From: Archangium lansingense
GTDB lineage: Bacteria > Myxococcota > Myxococcia > Myxococcales > Myxococcaceae
NCBI RefSeq assembly: GCF_026626635.1
Contig: NZ_JAPNKA010000001.1
Location: 9,036,501-9,100,500, forward strand
Reading direction: 5' to 3'
Length of the DNA: 64,000 nucleotides
Every line of letters starts with the position of its first letter. The stretch's first letter is position 1. A program made the translations under genes and the position numbers. Shown here in pieces: positions 1 to 7,901 of this stretch. The notes beneath the pieces were generated by a model that did no database searches, was not told where the DNA came from, and saw only the letters and a program-made list of their open reading frames with translations.

Positions 1-75
1 GAAGACATGCCGGGCGGCTCTCGGACTGCAAGAGCAGACGCCCGGCCCCGGGGCCTCGTGAAGGCGATACAGTCC

Positions 76-969
76 TCAGGGCGACTTCTTCTCGAAGAGT
101 TCCTTGGCGCGCGTAATGGCCGACATGGCGTTGGGCCAGCCGACGTAGAAGGCCAAGTGGGTGATGAGCTCGGTGAGTTCCTCCTGCGTCACGCCGTTCT
201 CGATGGCACGCGGGAAGTGGAAGTTCATCTGCTCCGTCTTTCCGGTCGCCACGAGCGCCGCGCAGGTAATCAGGCTGCGGTCGCGCTTGGACAACTGCGG
301 CCGCTCCCAAATGTCCCCGAAGAGCACGTCGTCGGTCAGCTCGACGAGCTTCGGCGCAAAGTCGCCGATAGCCTTCTGTGCGGTGGTGGCGGGCTTGGTG
401 GTACTCATGGTTCGCTCCTCTCTGGGTTGATTGCTGTACTGCGCGTCGCTGACCTTCTCCATCCATTCGACAACCTTGCCGTCAAGCTGCTCCTGGATGG
501 CCAGATGGGTCATTGCGGTGTTCGGTGAGGCGCCGTGCCAGTGCTTCTGCCCGGGCGGAATCCAGACCACATCTCCTGGCCGGATTTCCTCGATGGCGCT
601 CCCCCAGCGCTGCACTCGGCCGGAACCAGCCGTCACAACCAGCGTCTGCCCGAGCGGATGGGCGTGCCACGCAGTGCGAGCACCGGGCTCGAACGTGACG
701 TAGGCGCCTGAGGCGCGTGAGGGGGCGCCCGGCTGGAACAGTCGCTCGACGCGCACGGTACCGGTGAACTGTTCGGAGGGGCCCTTGGCAACGGGCTGTG
801 AGCCGCTGCGCGTGATACGCAGGGCCTGGGAATCCTCACGTGAGGCGGCCGAGGGAGTGCCCGCCCCCGTGGCCGCGCGCTCAGGACTGGCTTGGGCGAC
901 CGCCAGGGCAAGCATTGGAAACAAGACGACCGTCGCGGCGAGCAGTTGCATGTCCATCTTCCGATTCAT
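76..969 (-). CDS. Cupin domain - carboxymuconolactone decarboxylase (CMD) fusion protein
   Basis: The 297-residue reading frame has a hydrophobic N-terminus (LLAATVVLFPMLALAVAQA) that looks like a signal peptide. A cupin barrel follows at about residues 65-170, with metal-ligand-type residues in TAWHAHPLGQTL and PPGQKHWHGA. A CMD/AhpD-like helical domain occupies about residues 205-295 (CAALVATGKTEQMNFHFPRA, HLAFYVGWPNAMSA). Cupin and CMD proteins are usually neighbouring genes acting on small aromatic or quinone-like compounds; the substrate here is unknown. The linker holds a strong internal Shine-Dalgarno 6 bases before an ATG at 408, so the CMD part (110 residues, the usual stand-alone length) may also be made separately. 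The gene faces a LysR-type regulator, which commonly controls such a divergent neighbour. Domain calls are firm; the start and the function are not. Confidence 0.75.
   Translation of the reverse strand: MNRKMDMQLLAATVVLFPMLALAVAQASPERAATGAGTPSAASREDSQALRITRSGSQPVAKGPSEQFTGTVRVERLFQPGAPSRASGAYVTFEPGARTAWHAHPLGQTLVVTAGSGRVQRWGSAIEEIRPGDVVWIPPGQKHWHGASPNTAMTHLAIQEQLDGKVVEWMEKVSDAQYSNQPREERTMSTTKPATTAQKAIGDFAPKLVELTDDVLFGDIWERPQLSKRDRSLITCAALVATGKTEQMNFHFPRAIENGVTQEELTELITHLAFYVGWPNAMSAITRAKELFEKKSP
415..422 (-). promoter_or_regulatory. Internal ribosome binding site before the CMD domain
   Basis: GAGAGGAG on the minus strand, 6 bases upstream of the ATG at 408 (MSTTKP). This is stronger than any site seen before the annotated start at 969. 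It suggests independent initiation of the CMD domain, or that two adjacent genes were joined. Confidence 0.5.
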
Positions 970-1203
970 TGATGAGTCGTGGCGGTGTCGGACCAGAACG
1001 TGCTGACCGTGAACGTGGGCAGGTCCGCGTGGGGCTTCCCGAAAAGAAGTAGGCCCCCGATTCGCCGAGGACTAGGCACCCCGGCGCAAATGGGCTTTGA
1101 AGCTCTGCTTGATAATGAGATGTGGTCTGCTGGCTTGACCGCCATGCGCCCCGGAGGGGGGCGGCCGGGCGGTGTCCACAAAGGCCTCGAGGGGGCACTC
1201 GCG

Positions 1204-1860
1204 ATGAAGACGGCTCTCCTTCCCCAACTCCAGGTGTTCCTCGCCGTGGCCCGACTGCGCAGCTTCACCGGCGCGGCGCGCGAGTTCGGCGTCTCTACAA
1301 CCGCGGTGAGTCAGTCCGTGCGCCAGCTCGAGGAGCAGTTGCGCGTAGTGCTGCTCACCCGTACGACGCGCAGCGTGTCGCTGACGGATGCCGGGCGGCG
1401 CCTGGTTGAGGGCGCAGGCCCGGGACTGGGCCAGGCGCTCACCGCCCTCAGAGAGGTGTCCGCGCAGCCAGGGGAGGCAGTGGGCCGGCTGCGGCTGTCA
1501 GTGCCGCGAATGGCGGTGCCCTTCCTCATCACTCCGGTGCTCCCCACCTTCTGCGCGCGCCACCCTCGGGTGGAGCTGGAGCGCGGCCGCAGGACATGGC
1601 GCGTACCGGTGCGCGGAGGCGTTGTCACCAACGACATCCATCTGCCGGTGTCCCTGGCGGAGGAAGGCTTGGGGCTGGCGTACGCCTTCGAGCCGGTGGT
1701 GGCGGAGCAGTTGCGCACCGGGCGGCTCGTGCGGGTGCTCGAGCCCTACTCGCCCACTGTCCCCGGCTTCTTTCTCTACTTCCCCAGCCGTGCCCAGCGC
1801 TCCACGCCACTGCGCCTCTTCGTCGAGGCTGCCAAGGAGTTGGCCGCCAGGGCAGTGTGA
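1204..1860 (+). CDS. LysR family transcriptional regulator, internally deleted
   Basis: The 218-residue product begins with a typical LysR winged helix-turn-helix at residues 1-60 (FLAVARLRSFTGAAREFG, TTAVSQSVRQLEEQL, LLTRTTRSVSLTDAGRR). It ends with the last third of the effector-binding domain (RVPVRGGVVTND, EEGLGLAYAFEPVV, LVRVLEPYSP). Family members are about 300 residues. Between HPRVELE and RGRRTWRVPVRG the middle of the effector domain, roughly 75-80 residues, is missing without loss of frame. DNA binding may survive but inducer sensing is doubtful. The start is chosen at 1204 because GAGGGG lies 8 bases upstream and the HTH begins at once; an open extension to 979 has no homologous content. 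It is divergent from the cupin/CMD gene and may regulate it. Confidence 0.8.
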   Translation: MKTALLPQLQVFLAVARLRSFTGAAREFGVSTTAVSQSVRQLEEQLRVVLLTRTTRSVSLTDAGRRLVEGAGPGLGQALTALREVSAQPGEAVGRLRLSVPRMAVPFLITPVLPTFCARHPRVELERGRRTWRVPVRGGVVTNDIHLPVSLAEEGLGLAYAFEPVVAEQLRTGRLVRVLEPYSPTVPGFFLYFPSRAQRSTPLRLFVEAAKELAARAV

Positions 1861-2251
1861 AGTGCCCCCCATCTCGGTGCGAGTACCTCGGAGCGCAGGC
1901 CCGGGAAAAGACAGAATGCTGCCGCGCCCTGTCACGAGCCACCTGGCTTCACAGAGTCATCCGCGCCCGCCTGACACAGGGGGGAGGAGGGCCGCTGACA
2001 GAGGCCGGCCGAGCAGTGCGCCAGGCTGGTGGAGAGGCCGCACAGCTCCCTTGGGCGGTCAGGCGACCCCGCGTCAGCCTGCGTCTCGCCCCACGGTGCA
2101 GGGGCCGGGACCCCCTCCCTCCCCACGAAAGGCGGGGCCTGCGCTTCCCCGCGAGCTGGCACTGCGGCGCGGCGAAGGGTTGGGAATTGAACCCAGGGAC
2201 AATGGCCTGTCCTGAGGAGCGTGCCATAGGCATCTTCGTTTCGGAACTCCA
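1861..2251. other. Gene-free stretch with a tRNA T-arm-like sequence
   Basis: No frame here has recognisable protein content. Read on the minus strand, 2181-2200 resembles a tRNA T-arm (GGGTTCAATTCCC), next to a hairpin GGACA/TGTCC. No cloverleaf could be completed, so this is at most a tRNA remnant. Confidence 0.3.
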
Positions 2252-3661
2252 GTGACGGTGCCCCCGCGCACTCCCGCTGCGGCCGCCCGTGCTGGGGGCA
2301 AGCCTCCAGGGGGGGCCACCATGCCAACACGCGTCTCGCTGAACTTCGATGACTGTCTTTCCAGCCAGCTCCAGGCCGCGGCGATGCTAGGAGCTTGTCG
2401 GAGAATCGCCGAAAAACGACTCCTACATACCAACCATAGCGGTGTGTTTGAGTCGCACTACCCCTCATGTAGTGGGTAGCCGAGGTATTCCGACAGGCTC
2501 CTAGAAGCCCGGGGAATGCGCGGCACCTTCTACATCAACAGTGGGAAGCTGGGCCTATCCGGCCGTCTGACGGTCGCCCAGGTGCGTGCGCTCCAGGACG
2601 CCGGACACGAGATTGGCGGCCATACGCTGACCCACCCGCACCTGACCACGCTGTCGGCGGACGAGCAGCGGCGGGAAATCTGCAACGACCGGGTGGCCCT
2701 GCTGAACCAGGGCTTCCGGGTGACCTCGTTCGCCTACCCATTCGGTGACAAGGACTCCGTCACACGGCAGATTGTCATCGACTGCAACTACAACTCGGCC
2801 CGGGAGAGCGGCGGCCTGCGCACGCCCACGGGCAGCTCCGGCAATCCCTACGCGGAGTCCGTTCCTCCCGCGGACGCCTACGCCATCCGCACGCACGGCT
2901 CCGTGCAGGACACCACCTCACTCGCGACCCTCCAGGCCTACGTGCTCCGGGCGGAAGAGAGTGGCGGCGGCTGGGTGCCCATCGTCTTCCACCACATCTG
3001 CGACGGGTGCGGTGAGACGTATGCGATTACTCCGGCCAACCTGGCGGCGTTCCTCGACTGGCTGGCCCCGCGTGCCTCGCGGGGAACCACGGTCGTCCGC
3101 ATGGACACCGTCATCGGCGGGGTGCTGAAGCCACCCGTCACCTTCCCGCCGGTGGTGACCCCGACGCAGCTCTTCAAGAACCCGTCGCTCGAAGCGGACA
3201 GCAACGGGGACGGGACGCCGGACTGCTGGCAGCGCGGAGGCTTCGGCACCAACGCCTTCACCTGGACGCGGACGACGGATGCCCACGGCGGAAGCTGGGC
3301 GCAGCAGGTGCGCATCACCAGCATCACCAGCGGAGACCGCAAGCTCATCAACCTGCAGGACGGCGGCTCGTGCTCGCCCCCCGCGACCACCGGCCACCAC
3401 TACCGCGTCTCCGCCTGGTACAAGGCCACCACGTCGGTTCGGTTCAAGGCGTACTACCGCAACACCTCGGGCGGTTGGGATTTCTGGACGCAGGGGCCGC
3501 TGCTGCCGGCGACCAGCACCTACACCCGGGCCGAGTGGACGACGCCCGCCGCGCCCTCGGCGGCCAAGGCGCTCAGCCTGGGCATGTCGCTCGACCAGGT
3601 GGGCACGCTCACCATGGACGACTTCTCGCTCACCGACCTCGACGCGACCGCCTCGCCGTGA
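2252..3661 (+). pseudogene. Polysaccharide deacetylase (NodB fold) with C-terminal carbohydrate-binding-like domain, interrupted by a MITE
   Basis: The N-terminal part carries the first NodB motif (SLNFDDC). The part after 2505 has the metal-binding motif HTLTHPH, the FAYPFGD motif and a HICDG segment typical of the family. About 150 residues of jelly-roll-like sequence follow (LFKNPSLEADSNGDGTPDCW to TMDDFSLTD), resembling a CBM. A 110-bp element with a duplicated CTAG target lies between AAAML and EARGMRGTFY. The two halves are in the same frame and only one amber codon (2477-2479), inside the element, separates them. Removing the element plus one target copy restores a continuous reading frame. 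The original start is either GTG 2252 or ATG 2321; no signal peptide is seen, although the family is normally exported. As it stands, the second half could start at ATG 2516 but would lack the catalytic Asp pair. Confidence 0.85.
2391..2500. mobile_element. MITE-like inverted-repeat element, 110 bp
   Basis: The left end GAGCTTGTCGGA and the right end TCCGACAGGCTC are inverted repeats with one mismatch in the first 12 bases. They are flanked by CTAG at 2387-2390 and again at 2501-2504, a 4-bp target duplication (a 2-bp TA duplication fits equally well). The interior is AT-richer than its surroundings, holds a further inverted pair (CTACAT/ATGTAG) and encodes no transposase. The YTAR-type target and the terminal sequence are reminiscent of IS5-related elements; that family assignment is a guess. 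It would have to be mobilised by a transposase elsewhere. Confidence 0.8.
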
Positions 3662-3791
3662 GCGGGCCCTCCGGACTGCCCGGAGCTCGGGCGCGCACCG
3701 CACGCCGATGTTGGAGGGGATGTACAAGCCAGCACAGGCGGGAGCCCCATCCTCGTCTATCATCCCGCGCTCCTACCCCATGGAGGAGAAC

Positions 3792-4673
3792 ATGATGAAC
3801 CAGAAGCTCCTGCTGTCGCCCCGCGAGCTCGCCGAGGCACGAGCACGCGGAGAGAACATCGTCATCATCGACACCCGCGCCCCCGAGGAGTACGCCGCCG
3901 GGCACATCCCCGGAGCGGTCAACGTCCGGGACGTATTCACCTACCTGTCGAACTCCACCCCGGAGGGGCTCGCGACGATGCAGCACACGTTCGCGGACCT
4001 CTTCGGCCAGGCGGGGCTCTCGGGGAAGGAGACCGCGGTCATCTACGAAGATGCGATGAACAACGGCTACGGGCAGTCCTGTCGTGGCTACTTCCTGCTG
4101 AAGTATCTCGGCTATCCGAGCGTGGCCATCCTCCACGGCGGGCTCCGGGCCTGGATGAAAGAGGGGCTGCCGCTCTCGACGGAGCCCGTCGAGCCCGAGC
4201 CGAAGCGGTTCCCGCTCGACCCGAAACCCGAGCTGATGATCGACCGGGACGAAATGCTGCGGGCCCTGAAGGACCCGTCCGTGGTGCTGCTCGACGTGCG
4301 AGACCAGGACGAATGGGTGGGGGCCAGCTCCTCGCCCTACGGGGTCGACTTCTGCCCTCGCAAGGGGCGCATCCCTGGCGCGGTATGGATCGAGTGGTAC
4401 CAGATGATGCGCAAGCAGGACGACATCCCCCTGTTCATCTCGAAGGACGAGGTGCGTTCGCTCTGCGCCTCCGTCGGCATCCAGCCCGAGGCCAAGGTCT
4501 ACCTCTACTGCTTCAAGGGAGCGCGGGCCTCGAACACGCTGGTGGCGATGAAGGAGGCCGGCTTCGATGCTGTGCACCTCTACTTCGGCTCGTGGAATGA
4601 GTGGTCGCGCGACCCGGCGCTGCCCATCGAGCAGGGCGAGCCGGATCCACGGCGCATGGCCCCTCGCGCGTAG
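3792..4673 (+). CDS. Thiosulfate/3-mercaptopyruvate sulfurtransferase (two-domain rhodanese)
   Basis: Two rhodanese domains in tandem. The first (about 15-130) has IDTRAPEEYAAGHIPGAVNV but no catalytic Cys in its loop. The second (about 150-280) has LLDVRDQDEWVG, RIPGAVWIEW and the active loop YCFKGARASNT carrying the catalytic Cys. This is the usual inactive/active pairing of soluble cytoplasmic sulfurtransferases. An insertion in the second domain (GASSSPYGVDFCPRKG) is typical of one rhodanese subfamily. The start is ATG 3792 or the adjacent ATG 3795, both well placed after GGAGG at 3782-3786. It stands alone, converging on the AraC regulator with a shared hairpin between them. Confidence 0.88.
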   Translation: MMNQKLLLSPRELAEARARGENIVIIDTRAPEEYAAGHIPGAVNVRDVFTYLSNSTPEGLATMQHTFADLFGQAGLSGKETAVIYEDAMNNGYGQSCRGYFLLKYLGYPSVAILHGGLRAWMKEGLPLSTEPVEPEPKRFPLDPKPELMIDRDEMLRALKDPSVVLLDVRDQDEWVGASSSPYGVDFCPRKGRIPGAVWIEWYQMMRKQDDIPLFISKDEVRSLCASVGIQPEAKVYLYCFKGARASNTLVAMKEAGFDAVHLYFGSWNEWSRDPALPIEQGEPDPRRMAPRA

Positions 4674-4700
4674 CCCGCCTCTTCAATCCACTGGGAGGGT

Positions 4701-4730
4701 CTCACGTGGCCGCTCCAACGGCCCCGTGAG
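4701..4730. terminator. Bidirectional terminator hairpin
   Basis: CTCACG-t-GGCCG, a 6-base loop, then CGGCC-c-CGTGAG: an 11-bp stem between the convergent rhodanese and AraC-regulator genes. There is no long T-tract. Confidence 0.55.
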
Positions 4731-4751
4731 GCCACATCCTGGAAGAACTGC

Positions 4752-5549
4752 TCAGCCGCCCGGCCGCATGAGCTGCCGGTACTGGCGCGGGCTCAAGCCC
4801 GTGATCTGCTTGAACTGGCGGGACAGCGCGCTCTGGTCGCAGAACCCCACGGCCAGGGCGATCGCGGAGATGGGCTGCTCGGTGCCGGACAGCTTCTCGG
4901 AGGCGGCGTCGATGCGCGTCTTCATGATGAACTGCCCCGCCGAGAGCTGGAAGATGCGCTGCATGCGCCGCTCGAACTGCGCCGCGGACATGCCCGCCCG
5001 CCGGGCCAATGCGTCGATGCGCAACCGCTCTCCATAGTTCGCCTGGATGTGGTCGATGGTGGAGGCGAACCGCTCGTCCACCATTCCCGCGCGGCCGGGC
5101 TCGTGCACGTCCCTCGAGAGACACGCCAGCCCGAGCACCGCCCCCGAGGCCTCGAACAGCGGCACCTTGTTCGTCAGGCACCAGCCCGGCCTGCGGTTGT
5201 TGAAGAGCGTCAGGTCCAGGTTGTTGACGAGCGGGCGGCCCGTACGGAAGACCTGCTTGTCCTGACGCACGTAGCGGTCGGCCATGTGACGGGGAAAGAG
5301 CTCGTGCGCGGTGCGCCCCACGGCCTCCGCCTTGCTCTTCAACCCGCAGCGCTCGGCACACGCCTCGCTGATGCACACGTAGCGCCCGTGGATGTCCTTC
5401 ACCGAGAAGACGATGTCCGGGACACGGTCGAACAGGGCCTCCGCGAAGAACGGGTTCGCCACCCGCTCCATGAAGCCGGTCCTCCAGGTCTCCAATTCTT
5501 CGCCTGGGGTGAAGTCTCTGCGCTGAGTGGGTTCGGTGATTTCCATCAT
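4752..5549 (-). CDS. PAS domain-containing AraC family transcriptional regulator
   Basis: 265 residues. A PAS domain spans about 35-145 (DRVPDIVFSVKDIHGRYVC, SRDVHEP), with the phrase FNNRRPGWCLTNKVPLF typical of this regulator type. A C-terminal AraC DNA-binding region with two helix-turn-helices follows at about 165-260 (IDALARRAGMSAAQFERRMQ, AIALAVGFCDQSALSRQFK, GLSPRQYRQL). It is transcribed divergently from the collagenase gene with under 100 bases between them, so it probably controls that gene. Hydroxyproline catabolism in pseudomonads is also controlled by an AraC-type regulator (LhpR), so the adjacent hydroxyproline operon is a second plausible target. That link is inference. Confidence 0.88.
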   Translation of the reverse strand: MMEITEPTQRRDFTPGEELETWRTGFMERVANPFFAEALFDRVPDIVFSVKDIHGRYVCISEACAERCGLKSKAEAVGRTAHELFPRHMADRYVRQDKQVFRTGRPLVNNLDLTLFNNRRPGWCLTNKVPLFEASGAVLGLACLSRDVHEPGRAGMVDERFASTIDHIQANYGERLRIDALARRAGMSAAQFERRMQRIFQLSAGQFIMKTRIDAASEKLSGTEQPISAIALAVGFCDQSALSRQFKQITGLSPRQYRQLMRPGG

Positions 5550-5641
5550 CTTCTCGGTGGGAAGTCACAAGAAGCAAGAGAAGCCCTGCACCTAGTCTTT
5601 GACTCCGCGTGAAGTTCACCTACCACCGAGGAGCAGGAACC

Positions 5642-7858
5642 ATGAGCAGTGTTTTCACCGCTTGGAAACGGTGTTGTACCGCATGGACGTTCTGTCTGGC
5701 CCTTGTGGGACTCGAAGCCTTCGGCGCGTCCCCTCCGCCCCCTCCCCCATCCCTCCAGGCCCACGCGCGGCCATCCGCCCATGAGCGCATCCTTCCGGAA
5801 GAGCGCCAGCCGGACGTGTCCCCCGAGCAGATGCGCGAGGCCCGCACGCCCCCCTCGAGCAAGAGCGCGCTGCTCGCGGCATGTGATACCGGCGCCTTCG
5901 CATCCGCCAGCGGCACCGCGCTGGTCACCCTGGTGAAGGGCTCGGCGGTGGACTGCGTCAACACACTGTTCGGGCTGACCGGGACCCGGGCCGGGCAGGT
6001 GTTCGCCGAGAGCAAGATGGTGACCATCGCCAACGCGCTCACGAGCAGCGCGCAGCAATACCCCGGGAACAACAGCGGCAGTGCACTGCAGCTCATCCTG
6101 TTCCTGCGCGCCGGGTACTACGTGCAGTACTACCACTCGGAGGACGTGGGCAGTTATGGCACGGCCCTGAAGACGGCCATCCGGCCGGCCCTGGCCGCCT
6201 TCGTCGCCAACAGCCACTTCCAGGACGTCAACGACACGCATGGAGAGGTGCTGAGCGAGTTCGTCACCCTCATCGACAGCGCCTCGGAGAACGCGCTCCA
6301 CCTGGGCACCTTCCAGTCCATCCTGGACCGGTTCAACGACGGGTTCCTGTCCTCCTGGGGAATGCGCGGCGCCGCTCACAACGTCTTCGTCGGCCTGTTC
6401 CGCGGCCACTACAACAGCGACTTCGTGGCGCTGGTGCAGCAGGAGCCGTCCATCGTCGACACCTTGAGCGGCTTCATCTCGCGCAACGAGCACCTGCTGG
6501 GGACCGACTACCAATACTTCCAGGTCAACGCAGTGCGCGAACTGTCTCGCTTCCTGCAATACCCCGGGACGCTTCAGAACAAGGTACGCCCGAAGGTCAA
6601 GGCGATCCTCGCCGGCCATGCAATGACGGGCCCCGGCGCGGGGATGTGGGTGGGTGCCGCCGAGATGGCGGAGTATTACGACGGAAGCAACTGTGCCTAT
6701 TACGGCATCTGCAACTTCCGGCCAGCGCTGGAGCAGGCCGTGCTGACGGTGAGTCACCCCTGTGGCTCCACCCTGCGCATGCGCGCCCAGGACATGGGAA
6801 CCACGGAGCTGAACCAGAGCTGCGCGCAGCTCGCCACCGAGGAGACGTATTTCCACGACAAGCTGAAGAGCCGCCGCGTTCCCGTCGCCAATGACAACAA
6901 CGTGGCGCTGGAGATGGTCATCTTCAACAGCAGCCAGGACTACCAGACCTACGCCGGAGTGCTGTTCGGCATCGACACCAACAACGGCGGCATGTACCTG
7001 GAAGGGGACCCCGCCACTCCGGGGAACCAGGCCCGATTCATCGCCTACGAGGCCGAGTGGGTCCGCCCTCAATTCAAGATATGGAACCTGGAGCACGAGT
7101 ACATCCACTACCTGGATGGCCGCTTCGACATGAAGGGGGACTTCGGGGCCAGCACCAGCCAGCCGACCATCTGGTGGATTGAAGGACTGGCCGAGTACAT
7201 CTCGAAGAAGGACAACAACACCGAGGCCGTCTCCATCGGCGCCAGCAAGAGCATGCAGCTCAGCCAGCTCTTCCGGAACGACTACAACAGCGGCGTGGAG
7301 CGCATCTATTACTGGGGCTACCTGAGCGTGCGCTTCATGTTCGAGCGCCACGGGGACCAGGTGGACACGATGCTCGCCCACTTCCGCGGCGGCGACTACA
7401 CCGCCTACCGGCAGTACCTGGACGGGCTCGGCACCACGCACGACGCGGAGTTCCACGAGTGGATTGGCTGCGTCGCGACCGCCGCCGACCCCCGCACGTG
7501 CGCGAACCCATCGCCGAGCCCGGGTGTGCCCTGCACGGACCCCAACTCCATGGTGCTGGGCAATGGCTGCTACCGGGGCGGGCTGGCCTCGGGTGACGTG
7601 CTGTACTTCTACCTCTGGGTCCCATCCGGCGCTCACAACCTGCGCTTCCAGATGAGTGGAGGCACGGGCAACGCCGACATGTACATCCGCGCCATCCACT
7701 GGCCGACCTCCACCACGTATGACTACCGGCCGTACCTCCCCGACAACGAGGAGACGGTGGACATCTCCAATCCCGCGGCCGGCAACTGGTTCCATGTGAT
7801 GCTCCACGCCCGTTCCCCGTTCTCCGGTGTGAGGCTCGAGGCCCGCTTCGACGAGTGA
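5642..7858 (+). CDS. Secreted M9 family collagenase (zinc metallopeptidase) with PPC domain
   Basis: 738 residues. The N-terminal hydrophobic stretch (TAWTFCLALVGLEAFG) marks export. The M9 activator-like region covers about 60-400. The catalytic zinc motif is in WNLEHEYIHYLDGRFD at about residue 483 (HExxH), and the third ligand Glu lies in WWIEGLAEYIS at about 512. The C-terminus (about 645-735, GDVLYFYLWVPSGAHNLRFQ to GNWFHVMLHA) is a bacterial pre-peptidase C-terminal (PPC) domain. No PKD repeat is seen. Start ATG 5642 is preferred over 5609 because GAGGAG sits 8 bases upstream and the signal peptide then begins correctly. It is divergent from the PAS-AraC gene and converges on the hydroxyproline operon, fitting a collagen-degradation role: native collagen outside, hydroxyproline catabolism inside. 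Confidence 0.9.
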   Translation: MSSVFTAWKRCCTAWTFCLALVGLEAFGASPPPPPPSLQAHARPSAHERILPEERQPDVSPEQMREARTPPSSKSALLAACDTGAFASASGTALVTLVKGSAVDCVNTLFGLTGTRAGQVFAESKMVTIANALTSSAQQYPGNNSGSALQLILFLRAGYYVQYYHSEDVGSYGTALKTAIRPALAAFVANSHFQDVNDTHGEVLSEFVTLIDSASENALHLGTFQSILDRFNDGFLSSWGMRGAAHNVFVGLFRGHYNSDFVALVQQEPSIVDTLSGFISRNEHLLGTDYQYFQVNAVRELSRFLQYPGTLQNKVRPKVKAILAGHAMTGPGAGMWVGAAEMAEYYDGSNCAYYGICNFRPALEQAVLTVSHPCGSTLRMRAQDMGTTELNQSCAQLATEETYFHDKLKSRRVPVANDNNVALEMVIFNSSQDYQTYAGVLFGIDTNNGGMYLEGDPATPGNQARFIAYEAEWVRPQFKIWNLEHEYIHYLDGRFDMKGDFGASTSQPTIWWIEGLAEYISKKDNNTEAVSIGASKSMQLSQLFRNDYNSGVERIYYWGYLSVRFMFERHGDQVDTMLAHFRGGDYTAYRQYLDGLGTTHDAEFHEWIGCVATAADPRTCANPSPSPGVPCTDPNSMVLGNGCYRGGLASGDVLYFYLWVPSGAHNLRFQMSGGTGNADMYIRAIHWPTSTTYDYRPYLPDNEETVDISNPAAGNWFHVMLHARSPFSGVRLEARFDE

Positions 7859-7868
7859 CCCCGGCCTC

Positions 7869-7899
7869 GTCCCAGGTGGACCTCCGAGCCACCTGGGAC
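7869..7899. terminator. Bidirectional terminator hairpin
   Basis: An 11-bp perfect stem, GTCCCAGGTGG / CCACCTGGGAC with a 9-base loop, fills the 43-base gap between the convergent collagenase and ketoglutarate-semialdehyde dehydrogenase genes. Confidence 0.65.
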
Positions 7900-7901
7900 G
7901 T

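Noticed and set aside
5546..7807. A 753-codon open frame antisense to the collagenase gene
   Set aside because: Composition is Val/Gly/Ala/His-rich noise, without motifs; it mirrors the codon bias of the real gene.
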